DNA of 64,000 nt from Skermanella rosea (lineage in GTDB: Bacteria; Pseudomonadota; Alphaproteobacteria; Azospirillales; Azospirillaceae), in assembly GCF_016806835.2 (NCBI RefSeq), contig NZ_CP086111.1, forward strand, positions 2,181,001 through 2,245,000, given 5' to 3'. This document shows, one piece after another, positions 1 to 8,154 of this stretch; the stretch's first letter is position 1; each line of letters begins with the position of its first letter. The notes below the pieces were generated by a model. That model worked only from the letters and a program-made list of their open reading frames with translations. It had not been told where the DNA came from and searched no databases. A program made the position numbers and the translations under genes.

Positions 1-1
1 C

Positions 2-169
2 AAATATGAGGAAACATACCTCAAGGCCTACGATACGGTAGCCGAGGCGCGGAAATCGCTCGCCAGTTACTTCGGCTTTTACAACTCCCGCAGACCTCAT
101 TCGAGCCTTGACCGGCAAACACCCGATCAGGCCTACTTCACCCCGCTTCCGCAGGTCGCGGCAGCCTGA
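2..169 (+). CDS. IS3-family transposase, C-terminal end (cut by window edge)
   Basis: An open frame enters from the window edge and ends at a TGA at 167-169, giving 55 residues. It contains the segment YFGFYNSRRPHSSLDRQTP, the typical C-terminal part of the DDE integrase domain of IS3-family OrfB proteins (family knowledge). The catalytic acidic residues lie mostly upstream of the window. The frame is intact as far as it can be seen. Whether the whole element is functional cannot be judged. Confidence 0.85.
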   Translation, partial: KYEETYLKAYDTVAEARKSLASYFGFYNSRRPHSSLDRQTPDQAYFTPLPQVAAA

Positions 170-195
170 ACCCCGCAGGCGCTTCACTTGTCCGC

Positions 196-229
196 TGAAA
201 ATGCTGTTCAAATAAATGGAGCCACCTCA
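196..229 (+). mobile_element. Right terminal end of the IS3-family element
   Basis: About 30 bases after the transposase stop lies a sequence ending GGAGCCACCTCA. On the other strand it reads TGAGGTGGCTCC, the usual terminal pattern of this IS3 group, which starts with TG and ends with CA. The left end and target duplication lie outside the window, so the boundary is inferred. Confidence 0.55.
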
Positions 230-271
230 TTAATTCCGGAAACAGGTGCGCTGGCAAGCGCGCCGGGGCAA

Positions 272-1117
272 TCATTTGGGCTGATTTGTGAAGGGTGGAT
301 TGGCGTTATTGACTGAAGCGGTGCCTGCTTTCTCTTCTACAATGCTTGCCTGAGAACCTTCTTGTTTGGGCATCACATTAGGTGGCGCTCCAAAGCCGCC
401 TCCCTGAAGCTGGATTCCTGATCGCTCGCTGACATGGTTGTTTGCTCCAACACTAGCACTTACAACCTGAGAAGGCGAAAGCTTAGGTTTCTCGAGTTCC
501 GCATCGCTAATGGTGTAAATATATAGAACATAGACCAAAAAGAACGCAAACGATATAATTAGAATGAATAGGCCGGTTATTGAAGATTTTAGGGACACTT
601 TTCCTTGCTCGAGTGCTATGTTGCTATCTTGAGAAAATGAATCTTTCCCATTTAATGCTAATCGATAGGAGGCCATTAGTTGGAGTGCAGCCAGCATGAC
701 ACCCGATATAGTTATCGAAACCACCATCCACAGAGTAACGCCTTCGGCATAATACTGCCTTTCAAATTTCGTTTTGCGGATTTTGTAATCGTTGAGCGCG
801 CTTTCATTAAATACCACTGAAATACAAAGATTAGAGAATTCGTATATAATATCTTTCGACATTGTCTGATAACCAGCTAGCTTCATGTAATTGCTCATGC
901 ACGAATTCATCGATAGTTTGTCAAGATCATTTTCTGCTGACGTGGCAATCGGTGTTTGTGTCTGGTTGTTGGTCAAGCTGTGATGTGAGAAAAAGATGCC
1001 GGCTATAAATCCGAAAAGTACTGCTGTGAGTAGAGTTGTAACTAGTAAGAATAAAATTTTCAGGACATAATTTGATTGCCCGGCATCAATTTCGCGAATA
1101 AGTTGGTTGCGTTTCAC
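272..1117 (-). CDS. Unknown membrane protein, low GC
   Basis: Not recognised. From the GTG at 1117 the product is about 281 aa. Three hydrophobic segments are visible, near residues 19-43, 130-150 and 182-202. The C-terminal ~70 residues are polar and rich in Gly, Pro, Asn and Gln. The GTG overlaps the TGA of the upstream secreted-protein gene (GTGA), suggesting translational coupling; an ATG 45 bases further upstream at 1162 would overlap that gene by 49 bp. Base composition is clearly AT-richer than the rest of the window, and the pair sits between IS remnants, so horizontal acquisition is likely. Topology and start are inferred. Confidence 0.6.
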   Translation of the reverse strand: MKRNQLIREIDAGQSNYVLKILFLLVTTLLTAVLFGFIAGIFFSHHSLTNNQTQTPIATSAENDLDKLSMNSCMSNYMKLAGYQTMSKDIIYEFSNLCISVVFNESALNDYKIRKTKFERQYYAEGVTLWMVVSITISGVMLAALQLMASYRLALNGKDSFSQDSNIALEQGKVSLKSSITGLFILIISFAFFLVYVLYIYTISDAELEKPKLSPSQVVSASVGANNHVSERSGIQLQGGGFGAPPNVMPKQEGSQASIVEEKAGTASVNNANPPFTNQPK

Positions 1118-1440
1118 TGGGTAAATCCATATATCGGTCCTTTGAAAGAGTTGCAATAGCAACTAACTCCAGGAGAAACCGGAGTTGACGGAATATAACA
1201 AGTTCCGAACGGAGTTGCACACATAACTAAATTCATTTGCGGTGGGGGAGGTGTCTGCGCCGGCACGAATGGAGCTTGATTTGGGAAGGAAGGAAGCGGA
1301 GCGGGTGGTGCCTGAGATGGGCAATCTGTGCTTTGGGTTCCATCAGGGTATGTAGTAGTTTTGCATCCACTCTGAGCATAGGAGGGATAAGCTCCTGGTA
1401 TAATTTGGATTAGTGCTGATACCAACAGAACATACTTCAT
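1114..1440 (-). CDS. Unknown small secreted Pro-rich protein
   Basis: Product of 108 aa starting at the ATG at 1440, which has a strong GGAGGAG ribosome site a few bases upstream; an upstream in-frame ATG at 1491 lacks this. The N-terminus is a clear signal peptide with likely cleavage after AYPSYAQ. The mature part is Pro-rich, with runs such as PPAPLPSFPNQAPF and QTPPPPQ, and has about six cysteines, some late in CATPFGTCYIP and CYCNSF. The pattern suggests a periplasmic or surface protein with disulphides. The gene is AT-rich compared with the chromosome and forms an overlapping pair with the downstream membrane protein. No family is recognised. Confidence 0.6.
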   Translation of the reverse strand: MKYVLLVSALIQIIPGAYPSYAQSGCKTTTYPDGTQSTDCPSQAPPAPLPSFPNQAPFVPAQTPPPPQMNLVMCATPFGTCYIPSTPVSPGVSCYCNSFKGPIYGFTQ

Positions 1441-2252
1441 GGAAGAGCTCCTCCAGAACTTGTTTAGCCGCATCATACTCGTCTGATACATTCATTTACA
1501 TGAACTTCGCATTGGTATCAATATTCCATTAAGTGTTATGCCACATTCGGTGGTTCTGGGCTAATTTATAGTTGGCTCATGAAACTATTCAGATCTTGGA
1601 ACCACTGTCGCTCATTGTAACTTCCGGCCTTGTCGTTTGGCGTAACCGACACATCAGCGATAGGTACCTAAATTCCGGCTGGGCTGCTTTATTCAGAGTG
1701 CAAGAGGGTGTTGAGGTGAAGGCTAGCCAAATTCGAGCGATGTGATGGCGTGAGGCGTGAGGCTGATCGCTTGTTGATCTGGAAGGGGGCGCAGCGGGAT
1801 CCAGGAAGACGCGCGATGGCGGACAAACCCCACCCAACGGATCTGACGGATCAGCAATGTGAACTGATCCGGCTGTTGCTTGAGCACAGCCATGGACGGC
1901 GTGGCCAGCGGCACTACAGTCTACGGCGGGTCGTCGATGGGTGCTTCTATGTTCTGCGGGGCGGTATCCCCTAGCGCATGATGCTTCACGATCTGCCGCC
2001 GTGGGAGGATGTCTACTATCATCTGCGCACTTGGCGCCGGAAGGGGACCTGGGAGCGGGTCAACCAAGTCTGCGTGAGTGTCATCGGGTCGCCAAGGGAC
2101 GCAAACCCCAACCTGCCGCGGGGCGATCGACAGCCAGTCGGTCAAGACCATCGAAGCCGGTGGTCCGCGCGGCTATCGCGGCGGCAAGAAGGTGACCGGT
2201 CGAAAGCACCATGTGCTGGTCGATACCGAGGGCACCTTGCTGAAGGCCAAGA

Positions 2253-2261
2253 TCCACCCGG
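2253..2261. repeat. Left copy of IS256 9-bp target-site duplication
   Basis: The sequence TCCACCCGG directly precedes the left IS256 end and recurs at 3584-3592 directly after the right end. IS256-family elements are known to make 8-9 bp duplications. Confidence 0.9.
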
Positions 2262-3583
2262 GAGAGTGTCAGGAATTTCGTGTGAGGGCGGGCGGTTTCG
2301 CATGATCAGGCGAATGCCTTTGTGAAGCGCTCACCGAAGAGGACGGCGAACTGAGCCTTTGCCATGGCCCATTCGCGTGCCGGCATGGTCCACTGTTTCT
2401 CGGTCCTGTGCAAGACCAGGAAGATCAGCTTCAGGGCGGCATCGTCAGTCGGGAAGTGGCCTCGGGCGCGAACGGCCCGGCGGAGCTTGGCATTCAAGGA
2501 TTCGATGGCGTTGGTGGTGTACAGGATGCGCCGGACCTCGGCCGGGAAGGCGTAGAACGGCACCACCTCGTTCCAGGCGCGGCGCCAGCACGGGCCGATG
2601 GCCGGATACTTGCGTCCCCAGGCGCTGTCCTCGAAGGCTTCCAGCGCGGCCTCGGCGGCCGTGGCGTCGATCGCCCGGTAGATGTCCTTCAGGGCGGCTG
2701 CGACGGCCCGGCGGTCCTTCCAGGAGACGAACTCCAGGCTGTTGCGCAGCAGGTGCACGATGCAGGTCTGGACCATGGCCTGCGGGAACACCGCCTGGAT
2801 GGCGTCGGGAAAGCCCTTCAGCCCGTCGACCACGGCGATCAGGATGTCCTCCACGCCGCGGTTGCGCAGCTCGTTCAGGACACGCAGCCAGAACTTGGCG
2901 CCCTCGTTCTGCTCCAGCCACAGGCCGAGGATCTCCTTGGTGCCGTCGGCCCGCACACCGAGGGCCACGTGGACGGCCTTGTTGCGGACCAGTCCCTCGT
3001 CGCGGACCTTGACCCGCAGGGCGTCGAAGAACACTAGCGGGTAGACCGGCTCCAGCGGCCGGGCCTGCCAGGTGGCGATCTCGTCCAGCACGGCGTCGGT
3101 CACGGCGCTGATCAGGTCGGGCGAGACCTCCACGCCGTAGAGTTCGCGCAGGTGCCCGACGATCTCCCGGACGCTCATGCCGCGGGCATACATCGATACG
3201 ATCTTGTCGTCGAAGCCCGGAAAGCGCCGCTGGTACTTGGCGATGAGCTGCGGATCGAAGGTCGCCCGCCGATCGCGCGGGATCTCCAGTTCCAGCTTGC
3301 CGGTGTCGGTCAGCACCGTCTTGCGGCCGTAGCCGTTCCGGCCGTTGCCGGCCTCGTCCTCGCCGGCGAGATGATGGTCCATCTCGGCATTCAGCGCCCG
3401 CTCGGCAAGTGCCTTCTTCAGGCCGTCCAGAAGGCCGTTCGGATCGAACGCGCTCTTCGCGTCGGACCCGGCAAGAAGTTGGTCGAGCAGGGCGTCAGGG
3501 ATGACGGGTGGTTTGCGACGAGCCATGCGGGATCTCCTTTTCTCCCAGTATGCCCGCCCTCACACGAAATTCCTGACACTCTC
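2262..3583 (-). mobile_element. Complete IS256-family insertion sequence
   Basis: The 1322-bp element is bounded by inverted repeats that match perfectly for over 25 bases, beginning GAGAGTGTCAGGAATTTC at the left with its exact complement at the right. It carries one intact transposase on the minus strand. The identical 9-bp flanks and intact gene indicate a recent, simple insertion into the IS5 remnant. Confidence 0.95.
2306..3526 (-). CDS. IS256-family transposase
   Basis: Intact 406-aa mutator-type DDE transposase. The three catalytic acids can be placed in VFFDALRV (about residue 167), VVDGLKGF (about 233) and TTNAIESLN (about 341). The motif TCIVHLLRNS, typical of IS256 transposases, is present. 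The gene fills the element, starting about 57 bases inside the right end, and its length is normal for the family. No frameshift or premature stop is seen, so it should be active if expressed. Confidence 0.95.
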   Translation of the reverse strand: MARRKPPVIPDALLDQLLAGSDAKSAFDPNGLLDGLKKALAERALNAEMDHHLAGEDEAGNGRNGYGRKTVLTDTGKLELEIPRDRRATFDPQLIAKYQRRFPGFDDKIVSMYARGMSVREIVGHLRELYGVEVSPDLISAVTDAVLDEIATWQARPLEPVYPLVFFDALRVKVRDEGLVRNKAVHVALGVRADGTKEILGLWLEQNEGAKFWLRVLNELRNRGVEDILIAVVDGLKGFPDAIQAVFPQAMVQTCIVHLLRNSLEFVSWKDRRAVAAALKDIYRAIDATAAEAALEAFEDSAWGRKYPAIGPCWRRAWNEVVPFYAFPAEVRRILYTTNAIESLNAKLRRAVRARGHFPTDDAALKLIFLVLHRTEKQWTMPAREWAMAKAQFAVLFGERFTKAFA

Positions 3584-3592
3584 TCCACCCGG
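3584..3592. repeat. Right copy of IS256 9-bp target-site duplication
   Basis: TCCACCCGG, identical to 2253-2261. Removing the element and one copy restores the IS5 transposase frame across the junction. Confidence 0.9.
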
Positions 3593-4202
3593 TCGATATC
3601 CATGACGAGTCGGGCGACATGCTTCTGCTCACCCGCCTGCACGTCCTGCTCCCCACCATCGTGCTGTTCTGGGCCGACAGCAGCTATCAAGGCCTGAATA
3701 GCTGGATCCAGGAAAACCTTGGATGGACCCTGACGATTGCCAGGCATTGGTGGACCGGTGTCCGGGGGTTCTGGTGTGCCCCCGGTCAGGAGCCCCCGAC
3801 CATTCCCGCCGCCTTCCATGTCTTACCGCGCCGGTGGCGATGGGTCGTTGAAAGATCGCTGACCTGGTTCTGCCGCAACTACCGTCTGGCCAAGGACTAT
3901 GAACGACTACCGGAAACCGGCGAGATGTTCTTCTACATGGCCTTGAGCCGCATCCTGAACATACGGCTGGAAAAACACCTGGAACTGACAACGTAATTTT
4001 CGGCCATGATTTAGCAAACCTTCACCTCAACACCTTCTCATTCCTGAACTCATTCCCGAAAAGTTTGTTTTTGTTGGGTATTCTGCCGGCTATGGGGTTT
4101 GTGGTCGCGGCGATCGGCTTTGGTTGGAAATGATCAATCCGCTGTTTCCAAAGGAGATAAACGTATCCGGTTTGTACTGTTTTGGACTTTTTCGCGACCC
4201 TA

Positions 4203-4243
4203 TCGCGGCTGCGACACGGGTTCTAATCCCGTAGGGGACGCCA
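4203..4243 (+). other. tRNA 3'-end-like remnant, possible att site
   Basis: The stretch can be read as the 3' third of a tRNA: a small variable-arm-like hairpin (TCGC-GGCT-GCGA), a T-arm ACGGG-TTCTAAT-CCCGT with a 7-base loop, a 7-base acceptor half AGGGGAC, then G and CCA. The T loop carries a U where tRNAs have a purine after TTC. No matching 5' half (GTCCCCT) lies upstream, so it is not a whole gene. Such fragments are often left where integrative elements use a tRNA 3' end as attachment site. The surrounding 4040-4534 has no convincing gene. Confidence 0.4.
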
Positions 4244-4534
4244 CTCAAAGTAGTGGTTACGATCGCGGAAAAGCGTGGCTTGCCCAGGCAGCGTCGCCGA
4301 TCGGCCGGCGGATCGAATGGCCGGGACAATCCTCCGGACTTCCCCCGCGACGCAGTAGACGCCGCCTGCCGAGCGCGCCGTGATCTTTACAAGAGATGGC
4401 AGGCTTCAGGACAGCCTAAGGGTCAATGCCCGCACCGCGGTGGCTGCACGACCGTACGGTGATCCAAAGATAGAATATCCCTGAATGGTGCTTCCGTTAC
4501 ACTGATTGAAACGACAGTGTTCATGGAGGCTGCC

Positions 4535-4651
4535 ATGCGCTTGTTTTCTCTTTTCGTCCTTTTGACTCTCGCCATGAGCATTGCGTCTGAAAGCGCACAT
4601 GCCTGTCCCAAGGGCTATCGGCCCTGCGGGAACTATTGCTGTGGCCAGTGA
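4535..4651 (+). CDS. Small secreted Cys-rich peptide (38 aa)
   Basis: A 38-codon ORF starts at an ATG preceded by GGAGG with 5-base spacing. Residues 1-23 form a textbook signal peptide (MRLFSLFVLLTLAMSI... ending SAHA), and the predicted mature peptide is CPKGYRPCGNYCCGQ, 15 residues with four cysteines. An in-frame ATG 12 bases upstream at 4523 is less likely because the ribosome site lies inside it. The next gene starts 17 bases downstream on the same strand, so they are probably co-transcribed. The family is unknown to me. It may be a disulphide-rich periplasmic or secreted peptide. Confidence 0.6.
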   Translation: MRLFSLFVLLTLAMSIASESAHACPKGYRPCGNYCCGQ

Positions 4652-4667
4652 CGGGGCTGGTTCCACC

Positions 4668-5510
4668 ATGGCGATGACGCGATCGACCCTGTTGAAACTG
4701 GTGGCCGCCGGCCTCGCGATTGGCGTTCCGACGGTCGGGTTCTTCTTCGCTTCGGCGCAAACCCGGCCGGCCAACGCGATGCGGGAGTCCATCCAGGAAC
4801 TGGGCTTCTACCCCGTCGTTCCGCCGACGACGCTGGTGGGACCCGGCTCGGTGTATCATGTCACTCGGGACGGACGATTCTACAGGACCATCTGCCGGGC
4901 GGATGAAACCGACGTCAGCAAAGTCCTCGTCCGATCGCCCAGCGAGGAAATGATCGCCCACGAACTCCAGCAAGGTGAATACAAGGCAGGTGGGCAAGTC
5001 GCCGATTTCCTGAACGCCAAGCTGGGCCGAAACGTCGTCGAGACGGTCACTTACAAGTTATCCGACGTGGCCATGCTGGAGATTCCGCTCGACAAGAACG
5101 AGGAGATTTTCGTCAAGCTGACCGCCGAGCCGGGCTGCAAGGCCTGGGTGGACCGCCTGCTCAGCGAGAACGAATTCGTCTGCCAGGGGCAGTCGGTCCT
5201 GATCGCGAGCGTCCAGTACAACCTGAAGACTCGCACCGGAGGCGACATCCGGACCGAGGTCAGCGTGCCCGAGATGTCGGAGATGACGTCGAAGCTGGCG
5301 GAGGCGGTCGTCGAGGCGCCGAAGGCCTTGGTGAACGCCGATCTGCAGATCCAGGGAGGCAAGATCGTCACCGGTTCCGGATTGAGCTACGGCGTCAAGG
5401 TCAACCCTGTCTGCGCCACCCGTCCCGACGACTGGTACCCGCGGCGCATTCCGTGGTCGCTTTATGAGCAGGCGAAGAACTTCGTGTTCATCGACCTGCT
5501 GGGGGGATAA
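4668..5510 (+). CDS. Exported protein of unknown function
   Basis: About 280 aa from the ATG at 4668; a second ATG two codons later is equally plausible. Residues 5-28 form a hydrophobic export signal (LLKLVAAGLAIGVPTVGFFFAS) followed by AQTRPANA, a possible cleavage region. The rest looks globular and soluble with alternating beta-type segments and three cysteines (CRADET, PGCKAW, EFVCQG). The text GGKIVTGSGLSYGVKVNP near the C-terminus suggests beta structure. No enzyme motif is recognised. It follows the Cys-rich peptide by 17 bases, suggesting a two-gene unit. Function unknown. Confidence 0.65.
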   Translation: MAMTRSTLLKLVAAGLAIGVPTVGFFFASAQTRPANAMRESIQELGFYPVVPPTTLVGPGSVYHVTRDGRFYRTICRADETDVSKVLVRSPSEEMIAHELQQGEYKAGGQVADFLNAKLGRNVVETVTYKLSDVAMLEIPLDKNEEIFVKLTAEPGCKAWVDRLLSENEFVCQGQSVLIASVQYNLKTRTGGDIRTEVSVPEMSEMTSKLAEAVVEAPKALVNADLQIQGGKIVTGSGLSYGVKVNPVCATRPDDWYPRRIPWSLYEQAKNFVFIDLLGG

Positions 5511-5613
5511 CGGCCGACCTGTTTCACGAGTGGACGACCGCCCCGGGTTTGCCGAAGGTCCTGGTCCTTGGGACGGTGCATGGCTCCTGACGCGTTCGGC
5601 TGTTCTTTGAAGC

Positions 5614-7353
5614 TTACGCGGTCGTCCGGTTCGGCAAGGCCAGATCCTGCGCTTCGTGCAGTCGTTGGTAAAGGCCGCCGGCCCGGATCAGGCTTTCGTG
5701 TGCCCCCTCCGCCGCGATCCCGCCGCCGTTGATGACGACGATCCGGTCGGCGTCGCGGATCGTGGCCAGACGATGGGCGATGATCAGCGAGGTGCGGCCG
5801 CGGGCCAGTTCCTGCAGGGATGCCTGGATCGCCCGCTCGGTCTCGGTATCCAGGGCGGAGGTCGCCTCGTCCAGGATCAGGATCGGGGGATTCTTCAGGA
5901 AGATGCGGGCGATCGCGACGCGCTGCTTCTGTCCGCCCGAAAGCTTCACGCCACGCTCGCCCACGATCGTGTCCAGGCCGTCGGGGCAGTCGGCGAGCAA
6001 TCCGTCCAGCCGGGCGCGATGGGCGGCCTCCAGGATCTCGCTTTCCGTCGCGTCCAGCCTGCCATAGGCGATGTTGTCGCGCAGGGTGCCGGCGAACAGG
6101 AAGACGTCCTGCTGCACGATGCCGATCTGCTGGCGCAGGGACGCCAGAGTCAGGTCGCGGATATCGTGGCCGTCGATCGTGATCCGCCCCCTGTCGACCT
6201 CGTAGAAGCGCGGCAGGAGCGACAGCAGGGTGCTCTTGCCCGCCCCGGAAGGTCCGACGAACGCGACGGTTTCGCCGGCGCGGACCGACAGCGAAACGCC
6301 GTCGAGGACCGGCCGGGCCGGATCATAGCCGAAGCGCACGCCCTCGAAGGCGACGGCTCCCTTGAACGCCGGTGCCGCGACGGCGCCGGGACGGTCGGTG
6401 ATCTCGGGTTCGGTGGCCAGGAACTCCTGGTAGCGGCGGAACCCGGCTATTCCCTTGGGATAGTTCTCGATCACCGCCGCGATCCGCTCCAGCGGCTGGT
6501 AGAAGACGTTGATCAGCAGCAGGAAGCCCACGAACTCGCCGATGCTCAGGCTCCCGGCATGGACGAACCAAGTCCCGGCTACCAGCACGACGACCTGGAC
6601 CAGCCGCATGCCCAGGTAGTTCAGTCCCAGGCTATAGGCCATGATACGGTAGCCGTTGAGCTTGGCTTGCCTGTACTGGCCGTTGTCCTTGGCGAACATG
6701 GCCCGTTCGTGGGCCTCGTTGGCGAACGCGCGGACGACCCGCGCTCCGCCGACGACCTCCTCGATCCTGGCGTTGAACGCGCCGACGCGGTCGAACTGGG
6801 CATGCCAGTTGGCCGTCATGTCCCGTCCGAACCGCAGCACGATTACCATGACCACCGGCACGATCAGGAGCGTGATCAGCGCCAGCTGCACATGCACCGA
6901 CATCATCAGCGCCAGGGCGCCGAGGAAGGTCATCACGGCGATGAACAGGTCCTCCGGCCCGTGGTGGGCCAGTTCGCCGATCTCCTCCAGATCCTTGGTG
7001 AGGCGGGCTACGAGGTGCCCGGTCTTGTTCTGGTCGAAGAATCGCAGCGGCAGCCGTTGCAGGTGGTCGAAGGCGCGGCGGCGCATCTCGGTCTCGATGC
7101 TGATGCCCAGCACGTGGCCCCAGTAGGTCACGACGGCGATCAGGCCCGTGTTCACCAGGTAGACCGCCAGCAGGCCGACGCTCGCCAGCAGGATCAGCTC
7201 CCAGTCGCCCTTGGGCAGCAGGTGGTCCACATAAGCCGTCACCGCGAAGGGAAAGCCCAGGGAGAGCAGGCCGGACAGGATCGCCCCGCCGAAATCCACC
7301 AGGAACAGCCGGCGGTGCGGGCCGTAATAACTAAAGAAGTCCTTCAACACCAT
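5614..7353 (-). CDS. ABC exporter, fused membrane and ATPase domains
   Basis: A 579-aa half-transporter starting MVLKDFFSYYG. The N-terminal ~320 residues hold six predicted membrane helices (ABC exporter type 1). The C-terminal ATPase shows Walker A GPSGAGKST, a Q-loop, signature LSGGQKQR, Walker B ILILDEATSALD and the H-loop IIAHRLATI, all intact. It would act as a homodimer in the inner membrane. Its start lies 125 bp downstream of the FecI-type sigma factor on the same strand, which points to siderophore export or another iron-linked role. That role is inferred from context; MsbA-like exporters have broad substrates. Confidence 0.85.
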   Translation of the reverse strand: MVLKDFFSYYGPHRRLFLVDFGGAILSGLLSLGFPFAVTAYVDHLLPKGDWELILLASVGLLAVYLVNTGLIAVVTYWGHVLGISIETEMRRRAFDHLQRLPLRFFDQNKTGHLVARLTKDLEEIGELAHHGPEDLFIAVMTFLGALALMMSVHVQLALITLLIVPVVMVIVLRFGRDMTANWHAQFDRVGAFNARIEEVVGGARVVRAFANEAHERAMFAKDNGQYRQAKLNGYRIMAYSLGLNYLGMRLVQVVVLVAGTWFVHAGSLSIGEFVGFLLLINVFYQPLERIAAVIENYPKGIAGFRRYQEFLATEPEITDRPGAVAAPAFKGAVAFEGVRFGYDPARPVLDGVSLSVRAGETVAFVGPSGAGKSTLLSLLPRFYEVDRGRITIDGHDIRDLTLASLRQQIGIVQQDVFLFAGTLRDNIAYGRLDATESEILEAAHRARLDGLLADCPDGLDTIVGERGVKLSGGQKQRVAIARIFLKNPPILILDEATSALDTETERAIQASLQELARGRTSLIIAHRLATIRDADRIVVINGGGIAAEGAHESLIRAGGLYQRLHEAQDLALPNRTTA

Positions 7354-7478
7354 GGGCCCCAAGAATTCTGCCGGACAACGGCCACGAACATGGCAGCCGC
7401 GGCATGCGGCTCCGATCCTAAGACGTTCGACGCGTCGGAACCTTCTAAAACGACCCGGCTCCGGCCTGCGCAGTCGGC

Positions 7479-7994
7479 TCAATCCCGTTCGGCGCGGGAG
7501 ATCGTGTCGAGGAAGTGGCCCATCGCCAGCTTCATGTCGTTGAAGACGGTACCCTGGGAAATGCCGAGATGGTCGGCGATCTTCGGATAGGACCAGCCCT
7601 CGACCCGATTGAGGACCCACACCTTGCGAGCCCGCTCCGGAAGCGTCGCGAGTGCGCCCTTGAAGTTGTTCAGGCGCTCCCGGTGGAGCAGATGGTCCTC
7701 GGCCGAGGGGGTTTCGGAGGCGATCTCCAGCGCATCGAACGTTTCGGGCGGACAGATCTCGAACCGCTCCCGCGTCTTTCGCCGTCTCAAGTGATCGAGC
7801 GCCAAGTTCTGGACCGTACGATGCAGGAACGCGCCAACATTGTCGATCGACCCGCTCTCCGCCGCCTTGTGGGCCCGCAGATAGCTTTCCTGAAGCACGT
7901 CCTCGGCCGTGTGGAGATTTCGCACGACCCTCATGGCGCGCCCGAGGAGGGAATGGCGATGATCGAGATAGATGGCGTTCAAACTTGCGGGCAT
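7479..7994 (-). CDS. fecI: FecI-type ECF sigma factor
   Basis: A 171-aa protein starting MPASLNAIYLDHR, chosen because AAGG lies 6 bases upstream; an ATG five codons earlier (8009) is possible. Region 2 is seen in RAMRVVRNLHTAEDVLQESY and region 4 in LPERARKVWVLNRVEGWSYPKIADHLGISQGTV, with helix-turn-helix features. Length and motifs match ECF sigma factors of the FecI group, which direct polymerase to siderophore-receptor promoters on a signal from FecR (family knowledge). It is divergent from fecR across a region holding a Fur-box-like palindrome, so iron repression is likely. Confidence 0.85.
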   Translation of the reverse strand: MPASLNAIYLDHRHSLLGRAMRVVRNLHTAEDVLQESYLRAHKAAESGSIDNVGAFLHRTVQNLALDHLRRRKTRERFEICPPETFDALEIASETPSAEDHLLHRERLNNFKGALATLPERARKVWVLNRVEGWSYPKIADHLGISQGTVFNDMKLAMGHFLDTISRAERD

Positions 7995-8135
7995 GGTCAG
8001 CCTTATCATGCGTTGCAGGCGCACCTTTCGCGTCGCGGCGGGAGATTTGCCTGCCTGTCCCGGGACTGTTCGTTCCCGGGGGCCTGTGGGATCGTTGCCG
8101 CGAAGCCTTGCCAGAATTACCGACCCTCTGCAACT

Positions 8136-8154
8136 GATAATTATTCGCATTATC
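8136..8154. promoter_or_regulatory. Fur-box-like operator
   Basis: GATAATTATTCGCATTATC matches 15 of 19 positions of the classical Fur consensus GATAATGATAATCATTATC, and its TGATAAT/ATTATCA arms are perfect inverted repeats. It lies between divergent fecI and fecR, where iron repression is expected. Confidence 0.7.

Larger units (their letters stand above)
1816..3996 (+). pseudogene. IS5-family transposase, broken
   Basis: The reading frame starts MADKPHPTDLTDQQ, a familiar IS5-family N-terminus. It is damaged three ways: an in-frame TAG at 1972-1974 where the family has Trp (GGIP-stop-RM), frameshifts between about 2060 and 2130, and the IS256 insertion at 2262. The frame resumes cleanly after the insert as HPVDIHDES, keeping ADSSYQG with a DDE aspartate and the late RWVVERS...RLAKDYERLPETG block with the catalytic Glu, to a stop at 3994-3996. 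The point lesions show the gene was probably already dead, or died independently of the insertion. Confidence 0.85.
1704..4039 (+). mobile_element. Degenerate IS5-family element carrying an IS256 insertion
   Basis: Imperfect inverted ends are visible: GGGTGTTGAGGTGAAGG at the left (about 1707) and its near complement CCTTCACCTCAACACCTTCTC at the right (ending about 4039). Between them lies one decayed IS5-type transposase gene, split by a complete IS256-family element. Without the 1.3-kb insert and one target repeat the element would be about 1.0 kb, a normal size for this IS5 subgroup. Exact ends are uncertain by a few bases. Confidence 0.75.

Noticed and set aside
4240-4262. CCACT...AGTGG hairpin after the tRNA-like CCA as a terminator
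   Set aside because: The stem is only 5 bases and no T run follows.
4090-4462. Short open frames around the tRNA-like remnant
   Set aside because: They overlap each other on both strands, lack ribosome sites and have no plausible protein features.
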